A DNA stretch of 6,531 nucleotides, taken from assembly GCA_947378515.1 (NCBI GenBank), contig CANCKG010000041.1, positions 1 to 6,531 of the forward strand, in the 5' to 3' direction. This document shows, piece by piece, positions 1-5,626 of this stretch. Made by a program: the position numbers and the translations under genes. The notes beneath the pieces are model-generated. The model saw only the letters and a list, made by a program, of their open reading frames with translations. It was not told the origin of the DNA and did no database searches. The stretch's first letter is position 1; every line of letters starts with the position of its first letter. The DNA is from Gammaproteobacteria bacterium (GTDB lineage: Bacteria; Pseudomonadota; Gammaproteobacteria; CAISUE01).

Positions 1-513
1 GATATTCGTTGGTTAGGTTCAGGCCCGCGTTGTGGCTTAGGCGAATTGATTTTGCCAGAAAATGAACCTGGATCATCGATCATGCCAGGTAAAGTCAACC
101 CAACCCAATGCGAAGCTTTAACCATGGTGTGCACCCAAGTCTATGGCAATGATGCCGCGATCAGCATGGCGGGTTCCCAAGGCAATTTTGAACTCAATGT
201 CTATAAACCGGTGATTATTTTTAACTTCATCCATTCGGTGAATTTATTGAGCGATAGTTGTTTGGCATTCACTGAATTTTGCATCGAAGGTTTAGCCGCC
301 GATGAAACAGTGATCGCGCGCTATGTGAGTGAATCTTTGATGTTGGTGACGGCATTAAGCCCGCACATTGGCTATGATAAATCAGCCGCCATTGCCCATA
401 AAGCCTATGTCGAGCATTTAACCTTGAAGCAAGCAGGAATTGCCTTGAATCATTTAACGGCCGAACAATTTGATGCCTGGGTCGAGCCAAAAAACATGGT
501 CGGCGCAGGTTAA
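1..513 (+). CDS. fumC: Class II fumarate hydratase, C-terminal part (5' end outside window)
   Basis: Fumarase C interconverts fumarate and L-malate in the cytosolic TCA cycle and is an iron-independent homotetramer. The reading frame is open from base 1, so the gene enters from the left; 170 residues are visible of the roughly 460 usual for the family. The fumarase/aspartase superfamily signature [11 protein letters not shown] lies at visible residues 24-34 (bases 70-102), preceded by the fumarase-like SGPRCG and PENEPG. Further on, QGNFELNV and [17 protein letters not shown] match the FumC active-site and C-terminal regions. The superfamily also includes aspartase and argininosuccinate lyase, but these flanking motifs read specifically as FumC. 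The C-terminus [11 protein letters not shown] fits a normal FumC end, so the 3' end is intact. The stop codon TAA (511-513) overlaps the dut stop on the other strand. The gene's start and promoter cannot be judged here. Confidence 0.97.
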   Translation, partial: DIRWLGSGPRCGLGELILPENEPGSSIMPGKVNPTQCEALTMVCTQVYGNDAAISMAGSQGNFELNVYKPVIIFNFIHSVNLLSDSCLAFTEFCIEGLAADETVIARYVSESLMLVTALSPHIGYDKSAAIAHKAYVEHLTLKQAGIALNHLTAEQFDAWVEPKNMVGAG

Positions 514-965
514 ACTCCTGTGTGGCCGAATCCACCTTCCCCACGCAGGGATGTGGAAAATTCGGTCACTTGTTCAAACTCGATTTGAATAACGGGTACC
601 ACGATCAATTGGGCAATCCGATCGCCGGGTTTAACTTCATACGCAGTTTGACTGCGATTCCAGCAAGAAATTTGTAATTCGCCTTGGTAATCGCTGTCAA
701 TCAAGCCAATACTATTGCCTAAAATAATGCCAAAACGATGCCCTAAGCCAGAGCGTGGTAAAATCATCGCTGCTAAACGTGGATCATCTAAATGAATGGC
801 AATCCCAGTCGGAATCAACTGGGTACTGTCAGGCAATAAAATCAACGGTTGTTCGATACAGGCTTGTAAATCTAAGCCGGCAGAACCGCTCGTCGCATAA
901 CTTGGCAAGGGATAGTGCGTGCCGATTAAAGGGTTGATGATTTTTACTTGTAAACGTGGGCGCAT
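510..965 (-). CDS. dut: dUTP diphosphatase (dUTPase)
   Basis: The product hydrolyses dUTP to dUMP and pyrophosphate, which keeps uracil out of DNA and supplies dUMP for thymidylate synthesis. It is 151 residues long, the normal length of a trimeric bacterial dUTPase. All five family motifs are present: [10 protein letters not shown] (24-33), PRSGLG (70-75), [11 protein letters not shown] (87-97, with catalytic Asp90), [10 protein letters not shown] (113-122) and the glycine-rich C-terminal arm [10 protein letters not shown] (141-150), which closes over the substrate. The ATG start at 965-963 is preceded on the minus strand by AGAGGG, a usable Shine-Dalgarno site. The gene is divergent from lysC, with under 50 bp between start codons, and convergent with fumC, sharing a TTAA at the stops. 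In many gammaproteobacteria dut sits beside coaBC; that neighbour is absent here. No clear promoter was found in the short divergent gap, so it probably lies inside the start of lysC. Confidence 0.97.
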   Translation of the reverse strand: MRPRLQVKIINPLIGTHYPLPSYATSGSAGLDLQACIEQPLILLPDSTQLIPTGIAIHLDDPRLAAMILPRSGLGHRFGIILGNSIGLIDSDYQGELQISCWNRSQTAYEVKPGDRIAQLIVVPVIQIEFEQVTEFSTSLRGEGGFGHTGV

Positions 966-1011
966 AATGTTTTCCCTCTAAATGAATCTTAGCATTCTAA
1001 TCGGTTTAACC

Positions 1012-2229
1012 ATGAGCTTACTAGTACAAAAATTTGGCGGCACTTCGGTTGGTAGCTTAGAGCGTATTCAAGCGATCGCTCGCAAAATTGCTATCAGCTA
1101 TCAAACAGGTGAGTCGTTAGTCATCGTCGTGTCGGCCATGAGTGGTGAAACCGATCGCTTGTTACGCTTAGCTTACCAAATATCCGCTAATCCACAAGCG
1201 CGAACATTGGCCAGTTTGATCACCCAAGGTGAGCAGACCACGATTAATGCCTTAGCCTTGTGTTTGCACCAATTAAGTATTCCCGCGTTAAGTCTAACCG
1301 GTACGCAAGCAGGGATCATCACCGATGCGTGTTATTTAAATGCCCGCATTGACACGATTCACTCAGAGACAATAAAGCGTGCTTTAGCGCAAAAAAAAGT
1401 CGTTATTGTTGCAGGCTTTCAAGGTGTCACGCCTACCGGTGATATTACAGCTTTAGGTCGTGGCGGTTCAGATACCACGGCTGTCGCCTTAAGTGCGGTG
1501 TTGCAAGCCCGTGAGTGCCAAATTTACACCGATGTCGCGGGTATTTATAGCGCCGACCCACGCTTAGTGGCTAAAGCGTATCATTTACCTCAAATTGCTT
1601 TACCACTTATGTTAGAATTAGCGAGCCTCGGCGCTAAAGTATTACAGTTAAGAGCGGTCGAACTCGCGGGAAAATACCGCGTGCCATTGCGCGTGTTATC
1701 CAGTTTTCATGAAGGAGTAGGAACATTGATTGACTATGCCACGGAAAGCGCACTCGAAAGTCCCGTGGTGGTTGGCTTAACGCATAAAACAAGCTTGGTT
1801 CAGTGCCATTTAAGCTTAATCGCTCCAAGTCACATCGCCAGTCTTTTACAGACATTTGCCAGTCACGCTATTTGTGTAGAGCACGTAAGCCAGCACGGAA
1901 CTTGTTTGACCCTCTACATGGCTGAAAGTAGCTTAAACTTAATGACGAAATTGTGTGACCAAGCCTGCCAAAATGGCCAATTACTTGCTTGGCATAGCGT
2001 TACGGGCCTCGCACGCTTAGCCTTGGTGGGTCAAGGTGTGCGCTCGCAACTAACTATTATGCAGCAGTTTTTTACTGTTTTAGAAACGCAAAATTTAGTA
2101 TGGCACGATTTTTATAGTTCAGAATTAGCGTTATCGATCTTATTGCCCGAAGAATTGTTAGCACCAACCGCTCAAGCGTTACACCAAGCATTTTTTGAAA
2201 ATCAATCCATTGTAACGCATCCCTCTTAA
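1012..2229 (+). CDS. lysC: Aspartate kinase with diverged ACT regulatory region
   Basis: Aspartokinase phosphorylates L-aspartate to 4-phospho-L-aspartate, the first step towards lysine, diaminopimelate, threonine and methionine. From the chosen ATG the protein is 405 residues, close to the roughly 410 of Pseudomonas-type LysC. The kinase domain is well conserved: KFGGTSVG (7-14), VVSAMSGETDRLL (39-51), QGEQ (72-75), LGRGGSDTTAVAL (148-160), YTDVAGIYSADPR (172-184) and MLELASLGAKVLQLR (200-214). An ATG at 982 in the same frame would add ten residues, but family members begin M-x-L-x-V-Q-K-F-G-G-T, so 1012 is preferred; neither start has a convincing Shine-Dalgarno. The C-terminal part (about 251-395) should hold two ACT folds for feedback control. 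It keeps the general layout (VGQGVRSQ, YSSELALS) but lacks the usual DKPGVA and IQNVGHDGTTDFSF-type motifs. Its 3' end contributes to structures ahead of csrA. No homoserine dehydrogenase domain is fused. Confidence 0.94.
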   Translation: MSLLVQKFGGTSVGSLERIQAIARKIAISYQTGESLVIVVSAMSGETDRLLRLAYQISANPQARTLASLITQGEQTTINALALCLHQLSIPALSLTGTQAGIITDACYLNARIDTIHSETIKRALAQKKVVIVAGFQGVTPTGDITALGRGGSDTTAVALSAVLQARECQIYTDVAGIYSADPRLVAKAYHLPQIALPLMLELASLGAKVLQLRAVELAGKYRVPLRVLSSFHEGVGTLIDYATESALESPVVVGLTHKTSLVQCHLSLIAPSHIASLLQTFASHAICVEHVSQHGTCLTLYMAESSLNLMTKLCDQACQNGQLLAWHSVTGLARLALVGQGVRSQLTIMQQFFTVLETQNLVWHDFYSSELALSILLPEELLAPTAQALHQAFFENQSIVTHPS

Positions 2230-2305
2230 ACACAAGAGGCTTGGTTTCCCGCACGGTGCGTGCTAAATGGTTACCATTTATTTAGCCTCTTAAGGCTTCC
2301 TTAAG
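2222..2305 (+). other. Structured lysC-csrA intergenic leader with overlapping inverted repeats
   Basis: Several perfect inverted repeats overlap just after lysC. CCTCTT (2222-2227, in the end of lysC) can pair with AAGAGG (2234-2239). The same AAGAGGCT (2234-2241) can instead pair over 8 bp with AGCCTCTT (2284-2291), enclosing two small hairpins: GCACG/CGTGC (2251-2263, 3-nt loop) and TAAATGG/CCATTTA (2264-2280, 3-nt loop). A fourth hairpin, CTTAAGG/CCTTAAG (2289-2305, loop CTT), overlaps the right arm of the 8-bp stem. The outer stem is therefore exclusive with both the first and the last hairpin. None is followed by a T-run, so this is not an ordinary intrinsic terminator. It could be an RNA control element, a processing site or an old palindromic repeat; the function is unknown. 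Confidence 0.5.
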
Positions 2306-2364
2306 CTTAGGTGGGTTATTCTAAGCGCCATAAGCATTATTTAGTACCGCGGACTCATACAAGG

Positions 2365-2389
2365 TGTCACACAAATATAAAGTGTGGCA
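2365..2389 (+). other. Hairpin in the csrA leader
   Basis: An 8-bp stem (2365-2372 with 2382-2389, one G-U pair) encloses a 9-base A-rich loop, AAATATAAA. It lies 15 bases upstream of the csrA Shine-Dalgarno. The loop also contains TATAAA (2376-2381), which could be read as a -10 element, but no convincing -35 lies 16-18 bp upstream. It may be an RNA hairpin in the csrA leader or a chance structure. Confidence 0.3.
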
Positions 2390-2404
2390 GGTAATCGTAA
2401 TTTT

Positions 2405-2410
2405 AAGGAG
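2405..2410 (+). promoter_or_regulatory. csrA ribosome binding site, possible CsrA autoregulatory site
   Basis: AAGGAG sits 9 bases before the ATG at 2420 and fixes that start as the csrA start. It contains AAGGA, which matches the ANGGA core of CsrA binding sites, and CsrA is known to repress its own translation in E. coli. A second GGA (2351-2353) lies upstream, but the spacing is much wider than the usual paired sites. Autoregulation is inferred, not shown. Confidence 0.6.
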
Positions 2411-2419
2411 AGCAATGCC

Positions 2420-2617
2420 ATGTTAATTTTAACCCGCCGTATCGGCGAAACACTCATCATCGGTGACGATGTCACCATTACCGTCCTAGGTGTGAAAGGT
2501 AATCAAGTCCGTCTAGGTATTAATGCACCAAAAGATGTTTCGGTGCATCGTGAAGAAATTTATCAACGCATTCAGTTAGAAAAACAAAAACCGACGGATG
2601 AAATGGTGACTGTTTAA
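2420..2617 (+). CDS. csrA: Carbon storage regulator CsrA (RsmA)
   Basis: CsrA is a homodimeric RNA-binding protein that binds GGA-containing loops in mRNA leaders. It usually blocks ribosome access and controls carbon flux, motility, biofilm and, in pathogens, infection stages; small RNAs of the CsrB/RsmZ type titrate it. The protein is 65 residues, a normal size (61 in E. coli). It starts [16 protein letters not shown] and contains [19 protein letters not shown] strands and [13 protein letters not shown]. Leu4 and Arg44, both important for RNA binding, are present. A GTG at 2384 is in the same frame and would add twelve unrelated residues, but the family N-terminus and the AAGGAG at 2405-2410 place the start at 2420. 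Position after lysC matches other gammaproteobacteria. The structured 190-bp gap suggests csrA has its own control rather than simple readthrough. It converges on minC. Confidence 0.97.
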   Translation: MLILTRRIGETLIIGDDVTITVLGVKGNQVRLGINAPKDVSVHREEIYQRIQLEKQKPTDEMVTV

Positions 2618-2628
2618 CCACATCGTCA

Positions 2629-2666
2629 CCCCGCGCTTATATTCATCTCTGAATTTAAGCGCGGGG
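2629..2666. terminator. Hairpin between convergent csrA and minC (possible two-way terminator)
   Basis: An 11-bp perfect GC-rich stem, CCCCGCGCTTA (2629-2639) with TAAGCGCGGGG (2656-2666), continues after a T-T mismatch into a further 5-bp stem, ATTCA/TGAAT, capped by a TCTC loop. It lies in the 62-bp gap between the stops of csrA (+) and minC (-), where a shared terminator is expected. Neither side has an adjacent T-run; a TTTTT lies about 20 bases further on the plus side. It may act with Rho, or as a 3'-end stabiliser rather than a classical intrinsic terminator. Confidence 0.6.
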
Positions 2667-2679
2667 CCCAGTTACAAAG

Positions 2680-3462
2680 TCATAATTTTTCGATCTGTAA
2701 TTGCTCACCCTTCAAATAAATTTGTACGGGACCTTGTAGCCGATATTGCTGTAAATCATCATGCAGCCAATAATGGCCGGCAATCGATACTAATTCCGCT
2801 TCCAATTGATGACAAAAAATGCGCGCGGCACTATTGCCCTGAGCACCAGCTAACACTCGGCCACGCAGAGGACCGTAGACGTGAATATTGCCATCGGCTA
2901 ATAATTCAGCTCCAGGGCTAACCGGTGCTAATACCACTAAATCGCCATTTTTAGCATAAATTTGCTGGCCTGAACGAACCGGACTGGTAATGACTTTGGT
3001 CATTTCATTGGTGCTCGTATTAAGCGTTGCCTCTAGCGTCCCCAGCTCTTTTACGATTTCAATTGGCGGCACCGGCTTGTCTTCTTTACTTAAGACGCGT
3101 TCGCTACTCTGCGCACCGACGCTTTTATTTGCCATCGCTTCTGGTAAAATTGCAAAACCGGCAAGACGAGCTTCGGCTTGAAAGCTAGGGCTGGCATGCC
3201 GCAAACCGACAATGACTAATTGATGGCATTCAACGATCGCCTTTAAAGCGACAAAATCAACGTGGGTTGTCGCTTTGGCTAAACGTTGTAAGTCAATGAT
3301 CACCGGCGCACTCATAAAAAATTTAGGCGCTTGTTGGCGTAATTTAGCTAACTGTTCATCTAACGCAGCTAAGTCATTATCGAGTAACATGAGTGTCGTT
3401 AGTGTGTATAAACTAGCTTTCAATTGAAAACATTGCTGCTTCTTAAGATTTTCTGAGTTCAT
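2680..3462 (-). CDS. minC: Septum site-determining protein MinC
   Basis: MinC inhibits FtsZ polymerisation away from midcell; MinD recruits it to the membrane and MinE makes the pair oscillate. The 260-residue protein has an N-terminal domain (about 1-108, including [11 protein letters not shown] and [11 protein letters not shown]), a variable linker (about 110-158) and a C-terminal beta-helix domain (about 160-260). The C-terminal domain is highly conserved: [10 protein letters not shown] (161-170), [17 protein letters not shown] (181-197), [12 protein letters not shown] (199-210) and [11 protein letters not shown] (223-233). It is about 30 residues longer than E. coli MinC, mainly in the linker. 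The ATG at 3462-3460 has no strong Shine-Dalgarno, but the N-terminus aligns well from there. Unlike the usual minCDE operon, the gene ends against csrA on the opposite strand, so minD and minE must be elsewhere or absent. It diverges from fadD across 66 bp. Confidence 0.95.
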   Translation of the reverse strand: MNSENLKKQQCFQLKASLYTLTTLMLLDNDLAALDEQLAKLRQQAPKFFMSAPVIIDLQRLAKATTHVDFVALKAIVECHQLVIVGLRHASPSFQAEARLAGFAILPEAMANKSVGAQSSERVLSKEDKPVPPIEIVKELGTLEATLNTSTNEMTKVITSPVRSGQQIYAKNGDLVVLAPVSPGAELLADGNIHVYGPLRGRVLAGAQGNSAARIFCHQLEAELVSIAGHYWLHDDLQQYRLQGPVQIYLKGEQLQIEKL

Positions 3463-3528
3463 GAGGCCAATTAATCAGTATGAGAAGTTACAATATTAGC
3501 ATATACAACCCAAAACAAAGGTGAAAGT

Positions 3529-5247
3529 GTGGATAAAATTTGGTTGAAAAATTATCAGCAAGGTGTTTCTTACGAAATTAATCCAGACAGTTATGCCTCA
3601 ATTCCGGAAGTTTTTGACTTAAGTTGCCAAAATTACCCTAAAAAAATAGCATATACCAATTTGGGTGAAGATTTAAGTTATCAAAAATTACACCGTCATG
3701 CTAATAACGTCGCTAGTTTCTTACAAAACGACTGCGGTGTTAAAAAAGGCGATCGAGTTGGCATCATGATGCCTAATAGTATGCAATACCCCATTTGCAT
3801 GTTCGGAGCGCTCAAAATTGGTGCGATCATCGTTAATTTTAATCCACTGTACACCGCTGATGAAGTCGGTCATCAAATAAGTGATTCCGGTATTAAAGTG
3901 ATGATTGTGATGACAAATTTTGCTGCTGTGGTGCAAGAATCGCTCAAAACCACGGCTGTTGAACACATCATCGTCACGGGACTCGGTGATTTTATGCCGT
4001 GGTGGAAAGCCCTGGCGATGAATTTTATTTTAAAGTACGTTAAAAAAATAGTTAAACCCTGGCATATTGTCGGCGCTAAATTGCTGTCTCATGCGCTAGC
4101 TAAAGGGGCTAAAAAAGCTTTTCACCCCGTTTCGATCAGCAGCAGTGATGTCGCGTACTTGCAATATACGGGCGGCACCACGGGGGTTGCCAAAGGCGCT
4201 ATGCTGACGCATCGCAATATGATCGCTAATATGGAACAAGCCAATGCGTGGTTAAAGCCGGTACTCACCAGCAATCAAGAATTTGTTGTCACAGCGCTAC
4301 CGCTGTACCATATTTTTTCGCTGTTAGCCAATTGCTTGTTATTCATGAAGTTAGGTGCCCGCAATTTACTGATTACGAATCCTCGTGATATTCCAGGCTT
4401 CATCGGTGAATTGGCGAAATATCCTTTTACCGCGATCACGGGTGTTAATACATTATTTAATGCGTTGCTCAATAATTCCAACTTTGTTTCATTGGATTTT
4501 TCGCATTTGCGTTTAACCTTAGGTGGTGGCATGGCAGTTCAACGGTCGGTCGCTGAACGCTGGGAAAATATTACCCATAATCCCTTGTTGGAAGCCTATG
4601 GCTTGACGGAATCTTCGCCGGCGGTGTGCATCAATCCCATGAATCTTAAGCATTTTAATGGCAGCATCGGTTTACCGATTCCGTCAACTGAAGTTTCTAT
4701 TCGCGATGAAGAAGGTATAGAAGTCTTGCTTGGTGAACGAGGTGAACTATGGGTAAAGGGACCGCAAGTGATGAAAGGTTATTGGAACCGACCCGAAGAT
4801 ACTGCTAAAGTATTGACCGAAGATGGTTGGTTAAAAACAGGTGATATTGCCATGGTCGATGATCATGGCTTTGTTCATATCGTCGATCGCGTCAAAGACA
4901 TGATCATCGTTTCGGGTTTTAATGTCTATCCGAATGAAATCGAAGATGTACTCGCTTTTCATCCTGGCGTCAAGGAAGTTGCAGTCATTGGTATTCCCTC
5001 GAATGTGTCGGGTGAAACGGTCAAAGCCTTTATTGTCCCCAAAGATGACGTCGTACTCACCAAAGCCGATATTATGGGTTTTAGCCGCGAACATTTAACA
5101 GGTTACAAATTGCCGAGGCAAGTTGAATTTCGGGATAGTTTGCCAAAAAGTCCAGTTGGAAAGATACTTAGAAGGGTATTGCGACAAGAAGAATTAGCTA
5201 AGATCAATGAAAAACAAGTACAAAAAAGCGCTCTTAAAAGCGCTTGA
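3529..5247 (+). CDS. fadD: Long-chain-fatty-acid-CoA ligase FadD
   Basis: FadD activates long-chain fatty acids to acyl-CoA through an acyl-adenylate, using ATP and CoA at the inner face of the membrane. This couples uptake to beta-oxidation or phospholipid synthesis. The 572-residue protein matches E. coli FadD (561) along its length. Motifs include the phosphate-binding loop YTGGTTGVAKGAMLTHRN (213-230), LPLYHIF (258-264), GGGM (332-335), AYGLTES (356-362), the FACS signature DGWLKTGDIA (432-441) with IVDRVKDMIIVSGFNVYPNEIED (fatty-acid ligase hinge, about 451-473), and PKSPVGKILRR (539-549) with catalytic Lys545. The start is GTG, supported by AAAGGTGA (3517-3524) and by alignment of MDKIWL with E. 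coli MKKVWL. The last codons (KSALKSA) coincide with a terminator for the opposing tRNA gene. No clear FadR-like operator or strong promoter was seen in the 66-bp gap shared with minC. Confidence 0.96.
   Translation: MDKIWLKNYQQGVSYEINPDSYASIPEVFDLSCQNYPKKIAYTNLGEDLSYQKLHRHANNVASFLQNDCGVKKGDRVGIMMPNSMQYPICMFGALKIGAIIVNFNPLYTADEVGHQISDSGIKVMIVMTNFAAVVQESLKTTAVEHIIVTGLGDFMPWWKALAMNFILKYVKKIVKPWHIVGAKLLSHALAKGAKKAFHPVSISSSDVAYLQYTGGTTGVAKGAMLTHRNMIANMEQANAWLKPVLTSNQEFVVTALPLYHIFSLLANCLLFMKLGARNLLITNPRDIPGFIGELAKYPFTAITGVNTLFNALLNNSNFVSLDFSHLRLTLGGGMAVQRSVAERWENITHNPLLEAYGLTESSPAVCINPMNLKHFNGSIGLPIPSTEVSIRDEEGIEVLLGERGELWVKGPQVMKGYWNRPEDTAKVLTEDGWLKTGDIAMVDDHGFVHIVDRVKDMIIVSGFNVYPNEIEDVLAFHPGVKEVAVIGIPSNVSGETVKAFIVPKDDVVLTKADIMGFSREHLTGYKLPRQVEFRDSLPKSPVGKILRRVLRQEELAKINEKQVQKSALKSA
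5222..5245 (-). terminator. Intrinsic terminator of tRNA-Leu, inside the end of fadD
   Basis: On the minus strand, ten bases after the tRNA CCA end, a 7-bp stem AAGCGCT/AGCGCTT (5226-5232 with 5239-5245, 6-base loop) runs directly into six T residues (complement of 5222-5227). That is a textbook intrinsic terminator for the tRNA. It lies wholly within the final fadD codons and reaches the first base of its stop. On the plus strand the same hairpin is preceded, not followed, by the A/T tract, so it should not stop fadD transcripts efficiently. Confidence 0.85.
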
Positions 5248-5255
5248 TGTATATG

Positions 5256-5342
5256 TGGTACCGAGGGTCGGAATCGAACCGACACGATGTCGCCATCACC
5301 AGATTTTGAGTCTGGCGCGTCTACCAGTTTCGCCACCCCGGC
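5256..5342 (-). tRNA. tRNA-Leu (anticodon CAA)
   Basis: This 87-base gene folds as a class II (long variable arm) leucine tRNA that decodes UUG. The anticodon stem CCAGA/TCTGG closes the loop CTCAAAA, giving anticodon CAA. The D-arm region GTGGCGAAACTGGTAGACGC is typical of leucine tRNAs and close to E. coli leuX. The variable arm has the expected extra stem, the T-arm is GTCGG-TTCGATT-CCGAC, and the discriminator is A73 with CCA encoded. The acceptor stem pairs GCCGGGG with CCTCGGT, leaving G-U wobbles at 1-72 and 5-68; the terminal G1-U72 is unusual. It has its own promoter and terminator and is a single-gene unit convergent with fadD, only 8 bp from the fadD stop. Confidence 0.96.
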
Positions 5343-5355
5343 ACAACAAGCGCGA

Positions 5356-5384
5356 ACTATAGCAAACTTATGCCGTTGCTGCAA
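5356..5384 (-). promoter_or_regulatory. Sigma-70 promoter of tRNA-Leu with GC-rich discriminator
   Basis: Reading the minus strand, -35 TTGCAG (5384-5379) is followed after exactly 17 bp by -10 TATAGT (5361-5356), then TCGCGC. Transcription should start a few bases before the tRNA 5' end at 5342, leaving a very short leader. A GC-rich discriminator downstream of -10 is typical of stable-RNA promoters under ppGpp/DksA (stringent) control. An A/T-rich stretch (5385-5393) directly upstream of -35 could serve as an UP element. Confidence 0.8.
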
Positions 5385-5484
5385 ATTTTTTATAGAGTTA
5401 AGCCGAGACCGCGGGTTTCTCGCGCGTAGGTGCTGAATGGATACTAAAAAAGTGGATAATGACTTACAATCAGTCACTCACTGT

Positions 5485-5509
5485 TTGCATTTTAAGAGAA
5501 AAAATGCAA
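5485..5509 (+). other. AT-rich hairpin
   Basis: A perfect 9-bp inverted repeat, TTGCATTTT (5485-5493) and AAAATGCAA (5501-5509), surrounds a 7-base AAGAGAA loop and is followed by TTTATA. It could be a weak terminator or a dyad protein-binding site. No gene reads into it from the left on the plus strand, so a terminator role is not obvious. Confidence 0.35.
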
Positions 5510-5511
5510 TT

Positions 5512-5576
5512 TATACCGCTCGCCATTCAAGATGCGAGGTTAGTGATTTAATGTGGTAACTATGGCGAGCGGTATA
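5512..5576. repeat. 15-bp perfect inverted repeat, MITE/REP-like palindromic element
   Basis: TATACCGCTCGCCAT (5512-5526) is repeated in perfect inverse at 5562-5576 around a 35-base centre, giving a 65-bp unit. A perfect 15-bp match in a non-coding gap is far beyond chance. The ends are TATACC and GGTATA, as in the neighbouring palindrome. The unit has no coding capacity. A non-autonomous mobile palindrome or a REP-like repeat is the leading idea; a TA at each outer edge would fit TA target duplication of IS630-type elements, but the palindromic ends make this ambiguous. Copy number elsewhere is unknown. Confidence 0.6.
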
Positions 5577-5590
5577 GCTCTATTTTAAAT

Positions 5591-5626
5591 ATATACCCAT
5601 CGCACCTTCCGGTGCGCTGGGTATAT
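5591..5626. repeat. Second palindromic element with TATACC/GGTATA ends (REP-like hairpin)
   Basis: ATATACCCA (5591-5599) pairs with TGGGTATAT (5618-5626). After one T-C mismatch, CGCACC (5601-5606) pairs with GGTGCG (5611-5616) around a TTCC tetraloop. This makes a compact, stable 36-bp hairpin. It lies 14 bp from the 65-bp palindrome and 26 bp before the next gene. A compact imperfect stem with one internal mismatch is the style of REP elements. It has no T-run after it, so it is not a standard terminator. Confidence 0.55.

Noticed and set aside
269..544. Minus-strand 91-residue reading frame inside fumC
   Set aside because: It is a shadow of fumC in another frame, with no family resemblance; the plus strand is clearly FumC.
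982..1011. Earlier in-frame ATG for lysC adding MNLSILIGLT
   Set aside because: The family N-terminus starts at the ATG at 1012, the ten added residues match nothing known, and no Shine-Dalgarno precedes 982.
1634..1855. Minus-strand 73-residue frame inside lysC, and a similar one at 2072-2254
   Set aside because: Both are antisense shadows of lysC without Shine-Dalgarno or recognisable content.
2384..2419. GTG start adding twelve residues to CsrA
   Set aside because: CsrA proteins start MLILTRR, and AAGGAG is correctly spaced for the ATG at 2420.
3463..3528. FadR operator or strong divergent promoter between minC and fadD
   Set aside because: Candidate -10 motifs (TACAAT 3489-3494, TATACA 3502-3507) have no acceptable -35 at 16-18 bp, and no FadR-like dyad was seen.
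3721..5094. Minus-strand reading frames inside fadD (3721-3966, 4275-4532, 4831-5094)
   Set aside because: They are antisense to strongly conserved FadD motifs and show no recognisable protein features.
5103..5477. Minus-strand 124-residue reading frame containing AGVAKLVDAPDSKSGDGD
   Set aside because: This is the well-known false protein produced by translating a tRNA-Leu gene. It spans the tRNA, its promoter and the end of fadD.
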